Assembly (NCBI RefSeq): GCF_003261055.1
Contig: NZ_CP030073.1
Location: 7,502,001 to 7,566,000, forward strand
Length of the DNA: 64,000 nt
Direction: 5' to 3'
From: Streptomyces cadmiisoli
Lineage (GTDB): Bacteria; Actinomycetota; Actinomycetes; Streptomycetales; Streptomycetaceae
The first letter of the stretch is position 1; every line of letters starts with the position of its first letter. Shown here in pieces: positions 8,095 through 17,949 of this stretch. The position numbers and the translations under genes were made by a program. The notes beneath the pieces are model-generated. The model did no database searches and had not been told where the DNA came from. It was given only the letters and a program-made list of their open reading frames with translations.

Positions 8095-10605
8095 ATGCGT
8101 ACACCCCGTAGGACCCCGACGTCAGGCGCCGAGTCGCCTCCTTCACCTCCCGTACGCGGCCGGCGCGCGCACGCCGGGCCACCGGCGGACGAGGGCCCGC
8201 ACGAGGCCGGAGGCAGGGCCTCGGAGGGCGTGCGGCCCCGTGCCGACGGCTGGCGCATCCGACCGCGCACGGTGCGCGCCAAGATCGTCTGTCTGCTGAT
8301 GGTGCCGGTCGTGTCCCTGCTCGCGCTGTGGGCCTTCGCCACGGTCAGCACCGTGCAGGACGTCTCCCGGCTGCGGCAGCTGCAACGCGTCGACTCCGAG
8401 GTGCGGACCCCCGTCGCGGAAGCGGTCTCCGCACTCCAGTCGGAGCGCGCCGCCGCCGTACAGCACGCGACCGACCCGTCCGCCGGGCACGCGGGTGCCC
8501 TGGAGGACCGTGCGCAACGCACGGACCGGGCGCTGGCCCGGCTGCGGCTCGGCGACAGCAACACCGTCGCCGACGGGCAGGACCTTCCCCGAGGGGTGCC
8601 CCAGAGGCTCGACGCCTTCGTCACGGGCGCCGAGCGACTGCGCCCGCTGCGGACCGCCGTGCTCGACCGCCGCGCCGAGTGGGACGAGACGTACGACCGC
8701 TACACGGAGACGATCTCCAAGGCGTTCGGCGTGGGCGGCGCCCTCAGCGGCATCCAGGACGCCGAACTCGGCTCCGACGCGCGCGTCCTGCTGGAGTTCT
8801 CCCGTGCCGGCGAGGCCCTGGCCCAGGAGGAGGTCCTGCTGGCCAGCGCCCGCCTGGCGGGCGGCCTGGACGGCGAGCGGCTGCGGCTGTTCACCGGCGC
8901 CGTAGACACCCGTCGTACCCTTACCGATTCTGCCGTCGCGGACCTGCGCGGCGACGAACGCGCGGCCTGGCGGACCCTCGCCGAGGGCGGTGACTACGCC
9001 GCACTGGGCACCCTCGAGGACGAGATCCTGACGAGCGGCACGGGCTTGCGGGCCCTGGCCGCCGCCCCCTCGGCCGACTGGGACAGGGCGCACACGCGCG
9101 TACGGGACGGCATGCGCACCGTCGAGCAGGACGCCGCACGCGGTGTCGCGGACCGGGCCGACCCGTTCACCCGCGGACTGCTGACTCCCGCGGGCGCCGC
9201 CGTTGTCTTCGGCCTCGCCGCCGTCGCCGCGTCCCTGGTCATCTCCGTCCGCATCGGACGCGGCCTCGTCGTCGAGCTGGTGAGCCTGCGCAACGGCGCC
9301 CTGGAGATCGCCCGCCGCAAACTCCCCGAAGCCATGCGGAAGCTGCGCGCGGGCGAGGAGATCGACGTCCGCGCCGAGGCGCCGGCCGGGCCGCCCGCGG
9401 AGGACGAGACCGGCCAGGTCGCCGAGGCGCTCGGCAGCGTGCACCGCGCCGCCCTGCGCGCCGCGGTCGAGCGCGCCGAACTCGCCAGCGGAATCTCGGG
9501 CGTCTTCGTCAACCTCGCCCGCCGCAGCCAGGTCCTCGTCCACCGCCAACTGAGCCTGCTCGACAGCATGGAACGCCGCTCCGAGGACCCCAATGAACTG
9601 AGTGACCTGTTCCGCCTCGATCACCTCACCACCCGTATGCGGCGGCACGCGGAGAGCCTGATCATCCTCTCCGGAGCGGCCCCCGGTCGGGCCTGGCGCA
9701 TGCCGGTCCCGCTGACCAACGTGGTCCGCGCGGCCGTCTCCGAGGTCGAGGACTACGCGCGCGTGGAGGTACGGCAGCTGCCCGCGGCCATGGTCGTCGG
9801 CGCGGCCGTCGCCGACCTCACACACCTCCTCGCCGAGATCGTGGAGAACGCCGCACAGTTCTCGCCCCCGCACACGCGTGTGCGCATCACCGGAGAACCC
9901 GTCGGCAACGGCTATGCGATTGAGGTCGAGGACCGCGGCCTGGGCATGGGCAAGGACACGCTCACCGAGGCGAACCGCCGCATCGAGCAGTCCGAGGCCC
10001 TCGACCTGTTCGACAGCGACCGCCTCGGCCTGTTCGTGGTCAGCCGGCTCGCGGCACGGCACGACATCAAGGTGCACCTGCGCACCTCGCCGTACGGGGG
10101 CACCACGGCGGTGGTGCTGCTGCCCACCCCGCTGCTGCACTCCGGCGCGCCGGAACGTTCCGCCGACAAGACGCCGGAGCCGGAACGCGAGTACACACGC
10201 GTACCCGACGCCCCCCGGCTGCAAGAGGCCGTCCCACCCACCGGAGACCGTCCCGCTCTGGTGGCTCCGGTACCGACCGCGGCGCAGAACGGCTCCGAAA
10301 CCCCGCCCCCCGGAGTGGCCACCTTGCGCCTGCACCGTCCCCAGGACGACCCCGAAGCCTCGGAAGACCTCCCGCGCCGGGTGCGGCAGGCCAATCTCGC
10401 GCCCCAACTGCGCGAACGACGCACCGAGGACACGGACCGGACGCCCGGCGTGGGCGACGACGACCGGCGCACCCCCGAACTTGTACGCGACCGCATGGCG
10501 GCCTACCGCGACGGATGGGTACGCGGCAGCGGCCGGCCACCCGGTCGCGGTGCCGCGCCGGAACCGGCCGGTGGCGGCGACAGCAGCGAAGGAGACCCCG
10601 CATGA
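8095..10605 (+). CDS. conservon sensor kinase (CvnA-type, NIT + HATPase)
   Basis: An 836-residue membrane histidine-kinase-like protein. It has a Pro/Arg-rich N-tail, one membrane segment (about residues 65-85, VCLLMVPVVSLLALWAF), an extracytoplasmic helical nitrate/nitrite-type (NIT) sensor region, a second segment (PAGAAVVFGLAAVAASLVI), a HAMP-like helix and a GHKL ATPase with N box LAEIVENAAQFSPP, G1 EVEDRGLGMGKD and G2 DRLGLFVVSRLAARHD. The C-tail is Pro-rich and disordered. This is the first gene of a streptomycete conservon, which couples a membrane kinase to a small GTPase. The ATG at 8095 has GAGGAGG 4 nt upstream. The stop overlaps the next start (ATGA), giving translational coupling. 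Confidence 0.92.
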   Translation: MRTPRRTPTSGAESPPSPPVRGRRAHAGPPADEGPHEAGGRASEGVRPRADGWRIRPRTVRAKIVCLLMVPVVSLLALWAFATVSTVQDVSRLRQLQRVDSEVRTPVAEAVSALQSERAAAVQHATDPSAGHAGALEDRAQRTDRALARLRLGDSNTVADGQDLPRGVPQRLDAFVTGAERLRPLRTAVLDRRAEWDETYDRYTETISKAFGVGGALSGIQDAELGSDARVLLEFSRAGEALAQEEVLLASARLAGGLDGERLRLFTGAVDTRRTLTDSAVADLRGDERAAWRTLAEGGDYAALGTLEDEILTSGTGLRALAAAPSADWDRAHTRVRDGMRTVEQDAARGVADRADPFTRGLLTPAGAAVVFGLAAVAASLVISVRIGRGLVVELVSLRNGALEIARRKLPEAMRKLRAGEEIDVRAEAPAGPPAEDETGQVAEALGSVHRAALRAAVERAELASGISGVFVNLARRSQVLVHRQLSLLDSMERRSEDPNELSDLFRLDHLTTRMRRHAESLIILSGAAPGRAWRMPVPLTNVVRAAVSEVEDYARVEVRQLPAAMVVGAAVADLTHLLAEIVENAAQFSPPHTRVRITGEPVGNGYAIEVEDRGLGMGKDTLTEANRRIEQSEALDLFDSDRLGLFVVSRLAARHDIKVHLRTSPYGGTTAVVLLPTPLLHSGAPERSADKTPEPEREYTRVPDAPRLQEAVPPTGDRPALVAPVPTAAQNGSETPPPGVATLRLHRPQDDPEASEDLPRRVRQANLAPQLRERRTEDTDRTPGVGDDDRRTPELVRDRMAAYRDGWVRGSGRPPGRGAAPEPAGGGDSSEGDPA

Positions 10606-11039
10606 TCCAGGACCCGAGCATGAGAGCCGGCCAGCGTTCCGGCGAACTCGACTGGCTGCTGGACGACCTGGTACTGCGCGTGCACGAAGTACGGCACGCC
10701 GTGGTGCTCTCCAACGACGGCCTCGCGGTGGGTGCCTCGACCGACCTCGGCCGTGAGGACGCCGAGCACCTCGCCGCCGTGGCGTCCGGCTTCCACAGCC
10801 TGGCCAAGGGGGCCGGACGGCACTTCGGCACCGGCGGGGTGCGCCAGACCATGGTGGAGATGGACGAGGGCTTCCTGTTCGTGGCCGCGGCCGGCGACGG
10901 CTCCTGCCTCGCCGTCCTCACCGCGGTGACCGCCGACATCGGCCTGGTGGCGTACGAGATGGCACGTCTGGTCAAACGCGTCGGCGAGCACCTCCAGACG
11001 GCACCGAGGATCGGCGTGCGGCCACCCGCCGCGGGCTGA
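10602..11039 (+). CDS. conservon roadblock/LC7 protein (CvnB-type)
   Basis: A 145-residue roadblock/LC7 domain protein. The core from LDWLLDDLVLRVHEVRHAVV to YEMARLVKRVGEHL is the typical alpha/beta sandwich that forms dimers and acts as a GTPase-activating or scaffold partner of Ras-like GTPases. The start overlaps the kinase stop by ATGA, so it is co-translated. It is very similar across its full core to the separate roadblock gene at 12869-13282, pointing to a local duplication. Second member of the conservon. Confidence 0.92.
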   Translation: MIQDPSMRAGQRSGELDWLLDDLVLRVHEVRHAVVLSNDGLAVGASTDLGREDAEHLAAVASGFHSLAKGAGRHFGTGGVRQTMVEMDEGFLFVAAAGDGSCLAVLTAVTADIGLVAYEMARLVKRVGEHLQTAPRIGVRPPAAG

Positions 11040-11061
11040 GGCGAGAAGGCGACCCAGACAG

Positions 11062-11475
11062 ATGACCGAGGACAGCCAGGACGCCCCGCAGGACCAGGGC
11101 AGCCAGTGGTACGACAGCGAGGCGGGTCCGCTCGTCCGCCCGTACGCCATGACCGGCGGTCGCACCAAGCCCGGTCCGACGGGCGTGCGCTTCGACCTCA
11201 TCGCCCTGGTCACTCTCGACCCGGGCGCTCCGGACGTCGACGACGACATCGCCCTCGGACCGGAGCACCGGACCCTGATCGAGCTGTGCCGCACGGAGAC
11301 GCAGTCGGTCGCCGAACTGTCCGCGGACGCCGACCTCCCCGTCGGTGTCGTCCGGGTGCTCCTCGGCGACCTCCTGGAACTGGGCTGCGTCACCATCAGC
11401 CGCCCGGTGCCGCCGGCCCAGCTCCCCGACGAACGGATCCTGCGCGAGGTCATCGCGGGACTGCGGGCGCTGTAG
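11062..11475 (+). CDS. conservon DUF742 protein (CvnC-type)
   Basis: A 137-residue DUF742 protein. The N-terminus has the family feature of an acidic start followed by SLVRPYAMTGGRT-like residues (here GPLVRPYAMTGGRTKP), and the C-terminal half is a winged-helix-like fold (LIELCRTETQSVAELSADADL, then VRVLLGDLLELGCVTISRP). In conservons it is thought to bridge the kinase-roadblock complex and the GTPase. It starts 22 nt after the roadblock gene. Confidence 0.9.
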   Translation: MTEDSQDAPQDQGSQWYDSEAGPLVRPYAMTGGRTKPGPTGVRFDLIALVTLDPGAPDVDDDIALGPEHRTLIELCRTETQSVAELSADADLPVGVVRVLLGDLLELGCVTISRPVPPAQLPDERILREVIAGLRAL

Positions 11476-11718
11476 ATGAACAGACATCCCGTACCCAACG
11501 GTGTCGCACTGCGACGATCGGCGTCTCTTTCCGTGCACCGATGGGCCTGTTTCGGTCGCGTCGGGCAAAGAGCGGTCCGATCGCCCGGGAAAGACATCGC
11601 CGTTGTCATGATGCTGACTTCGCACGGACGCACCGAAGCCGTGCGCGGACGTCGTGCCGGACCGCGGCACGCGCGTACCGACGCCTACCCTTGCCGGCAC
11701 TCCCGAGAGAAGTGATCG
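11476..11718 (+). other. 243-bp gap inside the conservon
   Basis: CvnC and CvnD genes usually abut or overlap, but here 243 bp separate them. A 79-codon frame (11476-11715) fills most of it, starting immediately after the DUF742 stop, but its composition (Arg/Gly/Ser-rich, no domain, no ribosome site) suggests it is not a gene. The gap may contain an internal promoter for the GTPase gene. Confidence 0.4.
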
Positions 11719-12324
11719 ATGGTCACCGAGGCCCCCGACGTCACGGGTGACGAGACGGCCGCCCTGGCGCTGAAGATACTCGTCGCCGGCGGATTCGGCG
11801 TGGGCAAGACCACCCTGGTGGGAGCGGTCAGTGAGATCAGGCCGCTGCGCACCGAGGAACTGCTGAGCGAGGCCGGCCAGTTGGTGGACGACACCGACGG
11901 CGTGGACCAGAAGGTCACGACGACCGTCGCGATGGACTTCGGCCGGATCACGATCCGCTCCGGACTGTCCCTCTACCTGTTCGGCACCCCCGGCCAGGAC
12001 CGCTTCTGGTTCCTGTGGGACGAACTGTCCCAGGGAGCGCTGGGAGCGGTCGTGCTGGCCGACACCCGACGCCTGGAGGACTGCTTCCCCGCGGTGGACT
12101 ACTTCGAGCACCGGCACATCCCGTTCGTGGTGGCCGTCAACTGCTTCGCGGGGGCCCGGGCCTACGGCGCCCAGGACGTCTCCCGCGCCCTCGACCTCGA
12201 CCAGGGCACGCCCGTCGTGCTCTGCGACGCCCGCGACCGCGACTCGGGAAAGGAGGTACTGATCCGCCTCGTCGAGTACGCCGGGCGGATGCATACCGCC
12301 CGGCTGCTCGACTCCGTGGGCTGA
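11719..12324 (+). CDS. conservon Ras-like GTPase (CvnD-type)
   Basis: A 201-residue ATP/GTP-binding protein. G1 is GGFGVGKTTLV, the switch/G3 segment is LYLFGTPGQDRFWFLWDEL, and the nucleotide-specificity region is VVAVNCF, as usual for conservon GTPases, in which the canonical NKxD is altered to VNxF. It should be the output GTPase whose state is set by the kinase, roadblock and DUF742 partners at the membrane. It is separated from DUF742 by 243 bp, which is unusual. A GAGAGAAG ribosome site precedes the GTG-following ATG at 11719. Confidence 0.92.
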   Translation: MVTEAPDVTGDETAALALKILVAGGFGVGKTTLVGAVSEIRPLRTEELLSEAGQLVDDTDGVDQKVTTTVAMDFGRITIRSGLSLYLFGTPGQDRFWFLWDELSQGALGAVVLADTRRLEDCFPAVDYFEHRHIPFVVAVNCFAGARAYGAQDVSRALDLDQGTPVVLCDARDRDSGKEVLIRLVEYAGRMHTARLLDSVG

Positions 12325-12345
12325 ACCGCCCGGTTCGGGGAGACG

Positions 12346-12774
12346 TCAGTCGGCCACGGCCTTCAGTGCCATGACCTTGTCGATCGCGACACGAACGAGG
12401 AGTTCGCCCGGCACGCCGTTGCGCGCACCGAACTCCTCGGCACGCTCCTCACCCATGTAGCGGGCGCCGATGCGCCCGGCCCACAGCCGGAGTTCGTCGA
12501 GGTTTTCGGAGAGGCGGGCCCGCCCCTCCAGCACCACGAAGTCGAACGGCGGCCGGTCGTCGTCCACGCAGATCGCGACCCGGCCGTCACGCGCCAGATT
12601 GCGTCCTTTCACACTCTCCTTCGCGGTGTTGAACACCACCTCGCGTCCGTCGAGCAGGAACCAGATCGGTGTGACGTGCGGGCTGCCGTCGGCCCTGACC
12701 GTCGACAGCTTGCCGGTGCGGGTGCCCTGCGAGACGAAGTCCCGCCATTCCGTGTCGGTCATCTTCTGTGCCAT
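12346..12774 (-). CDS. PPOX-class F420/flavin-dependent oxidoreductase family protein
   Basis: A 142-residue split-barrel protein of the pyridoxamine 5-phosphate oxidase-like superfamily. It has the usual opening strand (GTRTGKLSTVRADGSPHVTPIWF), the phosphate-binding KGRNLARDGRVAICVDDD segment and a C-terminal helix. Actinobacterial members with this layout generally bind F420 or heme rather than FMN; which applies here cannot be read. ATG 12774 is preceded by GGAG about 10 nt upstream. It converges on the conservon GTPase and is divergent from the lone roadblock gene. Confidence 0.85.
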   Translation of the reverse strand: MAQKMTDTEWRDFVSQGTRTGKLSTVRADGSPHVTPIWFLLDGREVVFNTAKESVKGRNLARDGRVAICVDDDRPPFDFVVLEGRARLSENLDELRLWAGRIGARYMGEERAEEFGARNGVPGELLVRVAIDKVMALKAVAD

Positions 12775-12868
12775 GCCCCCATGCTCCTTGCCCGTGCGCC
12801 GGTCGTGGGGAAGGCTGGCCAAGAGATCCTCCTGCCGGGGGGACTGGTCACACGGGGAGACCGAATAC

Positions 12869-13282
12869 ATGGGGAACAACCAGGGACTTGGCTGGCTACT
12901 GGACGATCTGACCGGGCGTGTCGAGGACGTACGGCACGCCCTGGTCCTGTCCAACGACGGTCTGGTGACCGGAGCGAGCACGGGGCTGCGGCGCGAGGAC
13001 GCGGAGCATCTCGCCGCCGTCGCGTCCGGGCTGCACAGCCTCGCCAAGGGGTCGGGACGCCACTTCGGCGCGGGACAGGTGCGGCAGACCATGGTCGAGT
13101 TCGATGACGCGGTGCTCTTCGTCACCGCGGCCGGCAGTGGCAGCTGTCTGTGCGTGCTCAGCGGGGCGGAAGCCGACATCGGTCAGATCGGGTACGAGAT
13201 GACTCTGCTCGTCAACCGGGTCGGCGAGCACCTCGGCGTGGACGCCCGGCAGCCCGAACGGACACCGCTCGTAGACCCCTGA
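12869..13282 (+). CDS. second roadblock/LC7 protein, outside the conservon
   Basis: A 137-residue roadblock/LC7 protein that closely matches the conservon copy 2.2 kb upstream: shared blocks include GWLLDDL or DWLLDDL, VRHA.VLSNDGL, REDAEHLAAVASG.HSLAKG and VRQTMVE. It may be a duplicated CvnB that competes with or replaces it in the GTPase complex. The ATG at 12869 has GGGGAG about 9 nt upstream; the long upstream open frame is the antisense of the PPOX gene. Confidence 0.9.
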   Translation: MGNNQGLGWLLDDLTGRVEDVRHALVLSNDGLVTGASTGLRREDAEHLAAVASGLHSLAKGSGRHFGAGQVRQTMVEFDDAVLFVTAAGSGSCLCVLSGAEADIGQIGYEMTLLVNRVGEHLGVDARQPERTPLVDP

Positions 13283-13443
13283 CCTGCGGATTCTTCGCCC
13301 CCGCGAGTTATCCACAGGCCCGCCACGAGGTCCGTGCGACCGGCTACGGTTCTGTCATCGCAAGCGCACACAGCGTGAGCGGACGACCATGCACCGTCGG
13401 CCGGACCAGTTGCCGACCGACGACTCGACGGGGGAGACGAACC

Positions 13444-14403
<960 letters not shown>

Positions 14404-14404
14404 C

Positions 14405-15271
14405 CTACAGGGCCCGGAACAGTCCTTCCTGGACGACGGACACCAGCAGGCGTCCCTGGAGGTCGTAGATGCGTCCGCGGGCGAGACCTCGCCCGCCCGT
14501 CGCGATCGGCGACTCCTGGTCGTAGAGGAACCACTCGTCCGCACGGAACGGCCGGTGGAACCACATCGCGTGGTCGAGCGACGCCATGTCGAAGCCACGC
14601 GGTCCCCACAGCGGTTCGACCGGGATGCGCACCGCGTCCAGCAGGGTCATGTCGCTGGCGTACGTCAACGCGCAGGTGTGCACCAGCGGATCGTCCCCGA
14701 GCGGCCCGACCGCGCGCATCCAGACGGCGCTGCGCGGCTCGGCGCCCTTGACCTCCCCGGGCGTCCAGCGCAGCCGGTCCACATAACGGATGTCGAACGG
14801 CTGGCGGCGCGCCATCCGCTCCAACTGCTCGGGCAGCGCCCCCAGATGCTCCCGGATCTCCTCGGCGACCGTCGGCAGGGTCTCCGGGTCCGGCACCTCA
14901 CGGGCCGGCGGCAACTGGTGCTCGAAGCTCCCTTCCTCAGGCTTGTGAAAGGAGGCGGTGAGATTGAAGATCGTGCGGCCCTGCTGCACCGCAGTGACCC
15001 GGCGGGTCGTGAACGACCGCCCGTCCCTGACCCGTTCGACCTGGTACACGATCGGCACGCCCGGCCTTCCCGGGCGCAGGAAGTACGCGTGCAGCGAGTG
15101 CACGGGCCGGTCGCCCTCCGTGGTGCGCCCGGCCGCGACCAGCGCCTGCCCGGCCACCTGGCCGCCGAAGACGCGCTGCAGGGACTCCTGCGGGCTGCGG
15201 CCACGGAAGATGTTGACCTCGATCTGCTCCAGGTCGAGCAGGTCGACGAGCTTCTCGGCCGGATTCGTCAT
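14405..15271 (-). CDS. tesB: acyl-CoA thioesterase II (TesB)
   Basis: A 288-residue double-hotdog acyl-CoA thioesterase. Recognisable features are the opening LLDLEQIEVNIFRGRSPQES, the GGQVAGQALVAAGRT block, HSLHAYFLRPG and the C-terminal SLDHAMWFHRPFRADEWFLYD. It hydrolyses fatty acyl-CoA to free acid and CoA. ATG 15271 has an AGAAGGA site. It lies 20 nt after the helicase stop on the same strand, so both are probably one transcript. Confidence 0.95.
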   Translation of the reverse strand: MTNPAEKLVDLLDLEQIEVNIFRGRSPQESLQRVFGGQVAGQALVAAGRTTEGDRPVHSLHAYFLRPGRPGVPIVYQVERVRDGRSFTTRRVTAVQQGRTIFNLTASFHKPEEGSFEHQLPPAREVPDPETLPTVAEEIREHLGALPEQLERMARRQPFDIRYVDRLRWTPGEVKGAEPRSAVWMRAVGPLGDDPLVHTCALTYASDMTLLDAVRIPVEPLWGPRGFDMASLDHAMWFHRPFRADEWFLYDQESPIATGGRGLARGRIYDLQGRLLVSVVQEGLFRAL

Positions 15272-15290
15272 GGGTGTCCTTCTCCTGTGC

Positions 15291-17804
15291 TCACAGCTGC
15301 CCGACGTCGGTGACGCGGACCACGGCACGGCCCTCGGCGTCCGAGGCCGTGAGATCGATCTCGGCGCTGATGCCCCAGTCGTGGTCGTCGTCCGGGTCGT
15401 CGAAGATCTGCCGGACGCGCCACAGGCCGTTCTCCGGCTCCTCCTCGATCAGCAGCAGCTTGGGACCGCGGGCGTCGGGGCCGGTGCCCAGGTCCTCGTA
15501 CTCGTCCCAGTACTTGTCCATCGCCTCGCCCCAGGCGTCTGCGTCCCACCCGGACTCGGCGTCCATCTCGCCCAGTTCGTCGACCTGGTCGAGGGCGGCG
15601 AGTTCCACCCGGCGGAACATGGCGTTGCGGACGAGGACGCGGAAGGCGCGCGCGTTGGACGTGACCGGCTTGACCTGGTCGGCCCGCTCCTGAGCCTCCT
15701 CGGCGGTCATCTCCTCCGGATTGGCCAGCTGCTCCCATTCGTCCAGGAGGCTGGAGTCGACCTGGCGCACCATTTCGCCGAGCCACTCGATGAGGTCCTG
15801 GAGGTCCTCGGACTTGAGGTCGTCGGGGATGTTGTGTTCCAGGGTCTTGTAGGCACTGGCCAGGTAGCGCAGCACGATGCCCTCGGTGCGGGCCAGTTCG
15901 TAGTAGGAGACCAGCTCCGTGAAGGACATGGCCCGCTCGTACATGTCCCGGATGACGGACTTGGGGGAGAGCGGATGGTCCCCGACCCACGGGTGGCTCT
16001 TTCGGTACGTGTTGTACGCGTGGAAGAGGAGCTCCTCCAGCGGCTTGGGGTGGGTGACGTCCTGGAGGCGCTCCATGCGCTCCTCGTACTCGACGCCGTC
16101 CGCCTTCATCGCGGCCACGGCCTCACCGCGCGCCTTGTTCTGCTGGGCGACGAGGATCTGCCGAGGGTCGTCGAGCGTGGACTCCACGACGGACACCATG
16201 TCCAGGGCGTAGGAGGGCGATTCGGGGTCGAGCAGCTCGAAGGCGGCCAGGGCGAAGGTCGACAGCGGCTGGTTGAGCGCGAAGTCCTGCTGCAGGTCCA
16301 CGGTGAGGCGGACGATGCGGCCCTCGGCGTCCGGCTGCTCCAGCTTCTCGACGATGCCGCCGTCCAGCAGGGAGCGGTAGATGGCGATCGCACGCCGGAT
16401 GTGGCGCAGCTGCTGCTTGCGCGGCTCGTGGTTGTCCTCCAGCAGATGGCGCATGGCCTCGAAGGCGTTGCCCGGCCGGGCGATCACCGACAGCAGCATC
16501 GTGTGCGTCACCCTGAAGCGGGACGTCAGCGGCTCCGGCTCGGAGGTGATGAGCTTGTCGAAGGTGTCCTCGCTCCAGGCGACGAAGCCCTCGGGTGCCT
16601 TCTTGCGGACGACCTTCCGGCGCTTCTTCGGGTCGTCGCCCGCCTTCGCGAGCGCCTTGTCGTTCTCGATGACGTGCTCAGGTGCCTGAGCGACGACAAA
16701 ACCGGCCGTGTCGAAGCCGGCGCGTCCGGCGCGGCCGGCGATCTGGTGGAACTCACGCGCGCGCAGCGTGCGCACCCGGCTGCCGTCGTACTTCGTCAAG
16801 GCCGTGAACAGCACGGTGCGGATGGGCACGTTGACGCCGACGCCGAGCGTGTCGGTCCCGCAGATGACCTTCAGCAGACCGGCCTGCGCGAGCTTCTCCA
16901 CCAGGCGGCGGTACTTCGGCAGCATGCCGGCGTGGTGCACCCCGATGCCGTGCCGGACGTAGCGGGAGAGGTTGCGGCCGAACTTGGTGGTGAAGCGGAA
17001 ATTACCGATCAGCTCGGCGATCTGCTCCTTCTCCTCACGCGAGCACATGTTGATGCTCATCAATGCCTGCGCCCGTTCCACGGCCTGCGCCTGCGTGAAG
17101 TGCACGATGTACACGGGTGCCTGCTTCGTCTCCAGCAGCTCGGTCAGCGTTTCCGTGAGCGGGCTGCGCCGGTAGGCGTAGGAGAGCGGCACCGGGCGGG
17201 TCGCCGAGCGGACCACCGAGGTCGGGCGGCCCGTGCGGCGGGTGAGGTCCTTCTCGAACATCGAGACGTCGCCGAGGGTGGCCGACATCAGGACGAACTG
17301 CGCCTGGGGCAGTTCCAGCAGCGGGATCTGCCAGGCCCAGCCGCGGTCCGGCTCCGCGTAGAAGTGGAACTCGTCCATGACGACCTGGCCGATGTCCGCG
17401 TGCTTGCCGTCGCGCAGCGCGATCGACGCGAGCACCTCGGCGGTGCAGCAGATGACCGGGGCGTCCGCGTTGACCGACGCGTCACCGGTCAGCATGCCGA
17501 CGTTCTCGGTGCCGAACAGCTTGCACAGCTCGAAGAACTTCTCCGAGACGAGCGCCTTGATCGGGGCCGTATAGAAAGTGACCTCGTCCCGGGCGAGCGC
17601 GGCGAAGTGCGCACCCGCGGCGATCATGCTCTTGCCGGAGCCGGTGGGCGTCGAAACGATCACGTTCGCCCCGGAGACCACCTCGATCAGTGCCTCCTCC
17701 TGGTGCGGATAGAGCGTGAGACCGCGTTCCTGGGCCCACGACTCGAAGGCTTCGTAGAGGGCGTCGGGGTCGGCGGACTGCGGCAGCTGATCGATGAGGG
17801 TCAC
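15291..17804 (-). CDS. Ski2-like DEAD/DEAH-box RNA helicase with DUF3516
   Basis: An 837-residue superfamily 2 helicase. Motif I is STPTGSGKS, motif II VMDEFHF (a DEFH variant), motif III MSATLGD, and the C-terminal lobe has GTDTLGVGVNVPIRTV and HQIAGRAGRAGFD (motif VI). The second half is the DUF3516 domain found in the actinobacterial version. Such Ski2/HelY-like proteins probably unwind or remodel RNA. GTG 17804 is the only in-frame start near a G-rich site (ATGGGGGC). First gene of a two-gene unit with tesB. Confidence 0.93.
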   Translation of the reverse strand: MTLIDQLPQSADPDALYEAFESWAQERGLTLYPHQEEALIEVVSGANVIVSTPTGSGKSMIAAGAHFAALARDEVTFYTAPIKALVSEKFFELCKLFGTENVGMLTGDASVNADAPVICCTAEVLASIALRDGKHADIGQVVMDEFHFYAEPDRGWAWQIPLLELPQAQFVLMSATLGDVSMFEKDLTRRTGRPTSVVRSATRPVPLSYAYRRSPLTETLTELLETKQAPVYIVHFTQAQAVERAQALMSINMCSREEKEQIAELIGNFRFTTKFGRNLSRYVRHGIGVHHAGMLPKYRRLVEKLAQAGLLKVICGTDTLGVGVNVPIRTVLFTALTKYDGSRVRTLRAREFHQIAGRAGRAGFDTAGFVVAQAPEHVIENDKALAKAGDDPKKRRKVVRKKAPEGFVAWSEDTFDKLITSEPEPLTSRFRVTHTMLLSVIARPGNAFEAMRHLLEDNHEPRKQQLRHIRRAIAIYRSLLDGGIVEKLEQPDAEGRIVRLTVDLQQDFALNQPLSTFALAAFELLDPESPSYALDMVSVVESTLDDPRQILVAQQNKARGEAVAAMKADGVEYEERMERLQDVTHPKPLEELLFHAYNTYRKSHPWVGDHPLSPKSVIRDMYERAMSFTELVSYYELARTEGIVLRYLASAYKTLEHNIPDDLKSEDLQDLIEWLGEMVRQVDSSLLDEWEQLANPEEMTAEEAQERADQVKPVTSNARAFRVLVRNAMFRRVELAALDQVDELGEMDAESGWDADAWGEAMDKYWDEYEDLGTGPDARGPKLLLIEEEPENGLWRVRQIFDDPDDDHDWGISAEIDLTASDAEGRAVVRVTDVGQL

Positions 17805-17949
17805 GCCCCCATCTTGCCTGGCCTCTCACCCGATAAGGGAATCGGATACTCGCACGAAGATCGCGAACGCTACGCTGAGGCGCCGACACGACGTCAGCGC
17901 AAAAGGTCAACTGGACAGCGAAGCACGAGGAACGGGGCGGGCTACGGCG

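Noticed and set aside
11476..11715. A 79-codon frame in the conservon gap
   Set aside because: No ribosome site, no domain, odd composition. Recorded as a gap instead.
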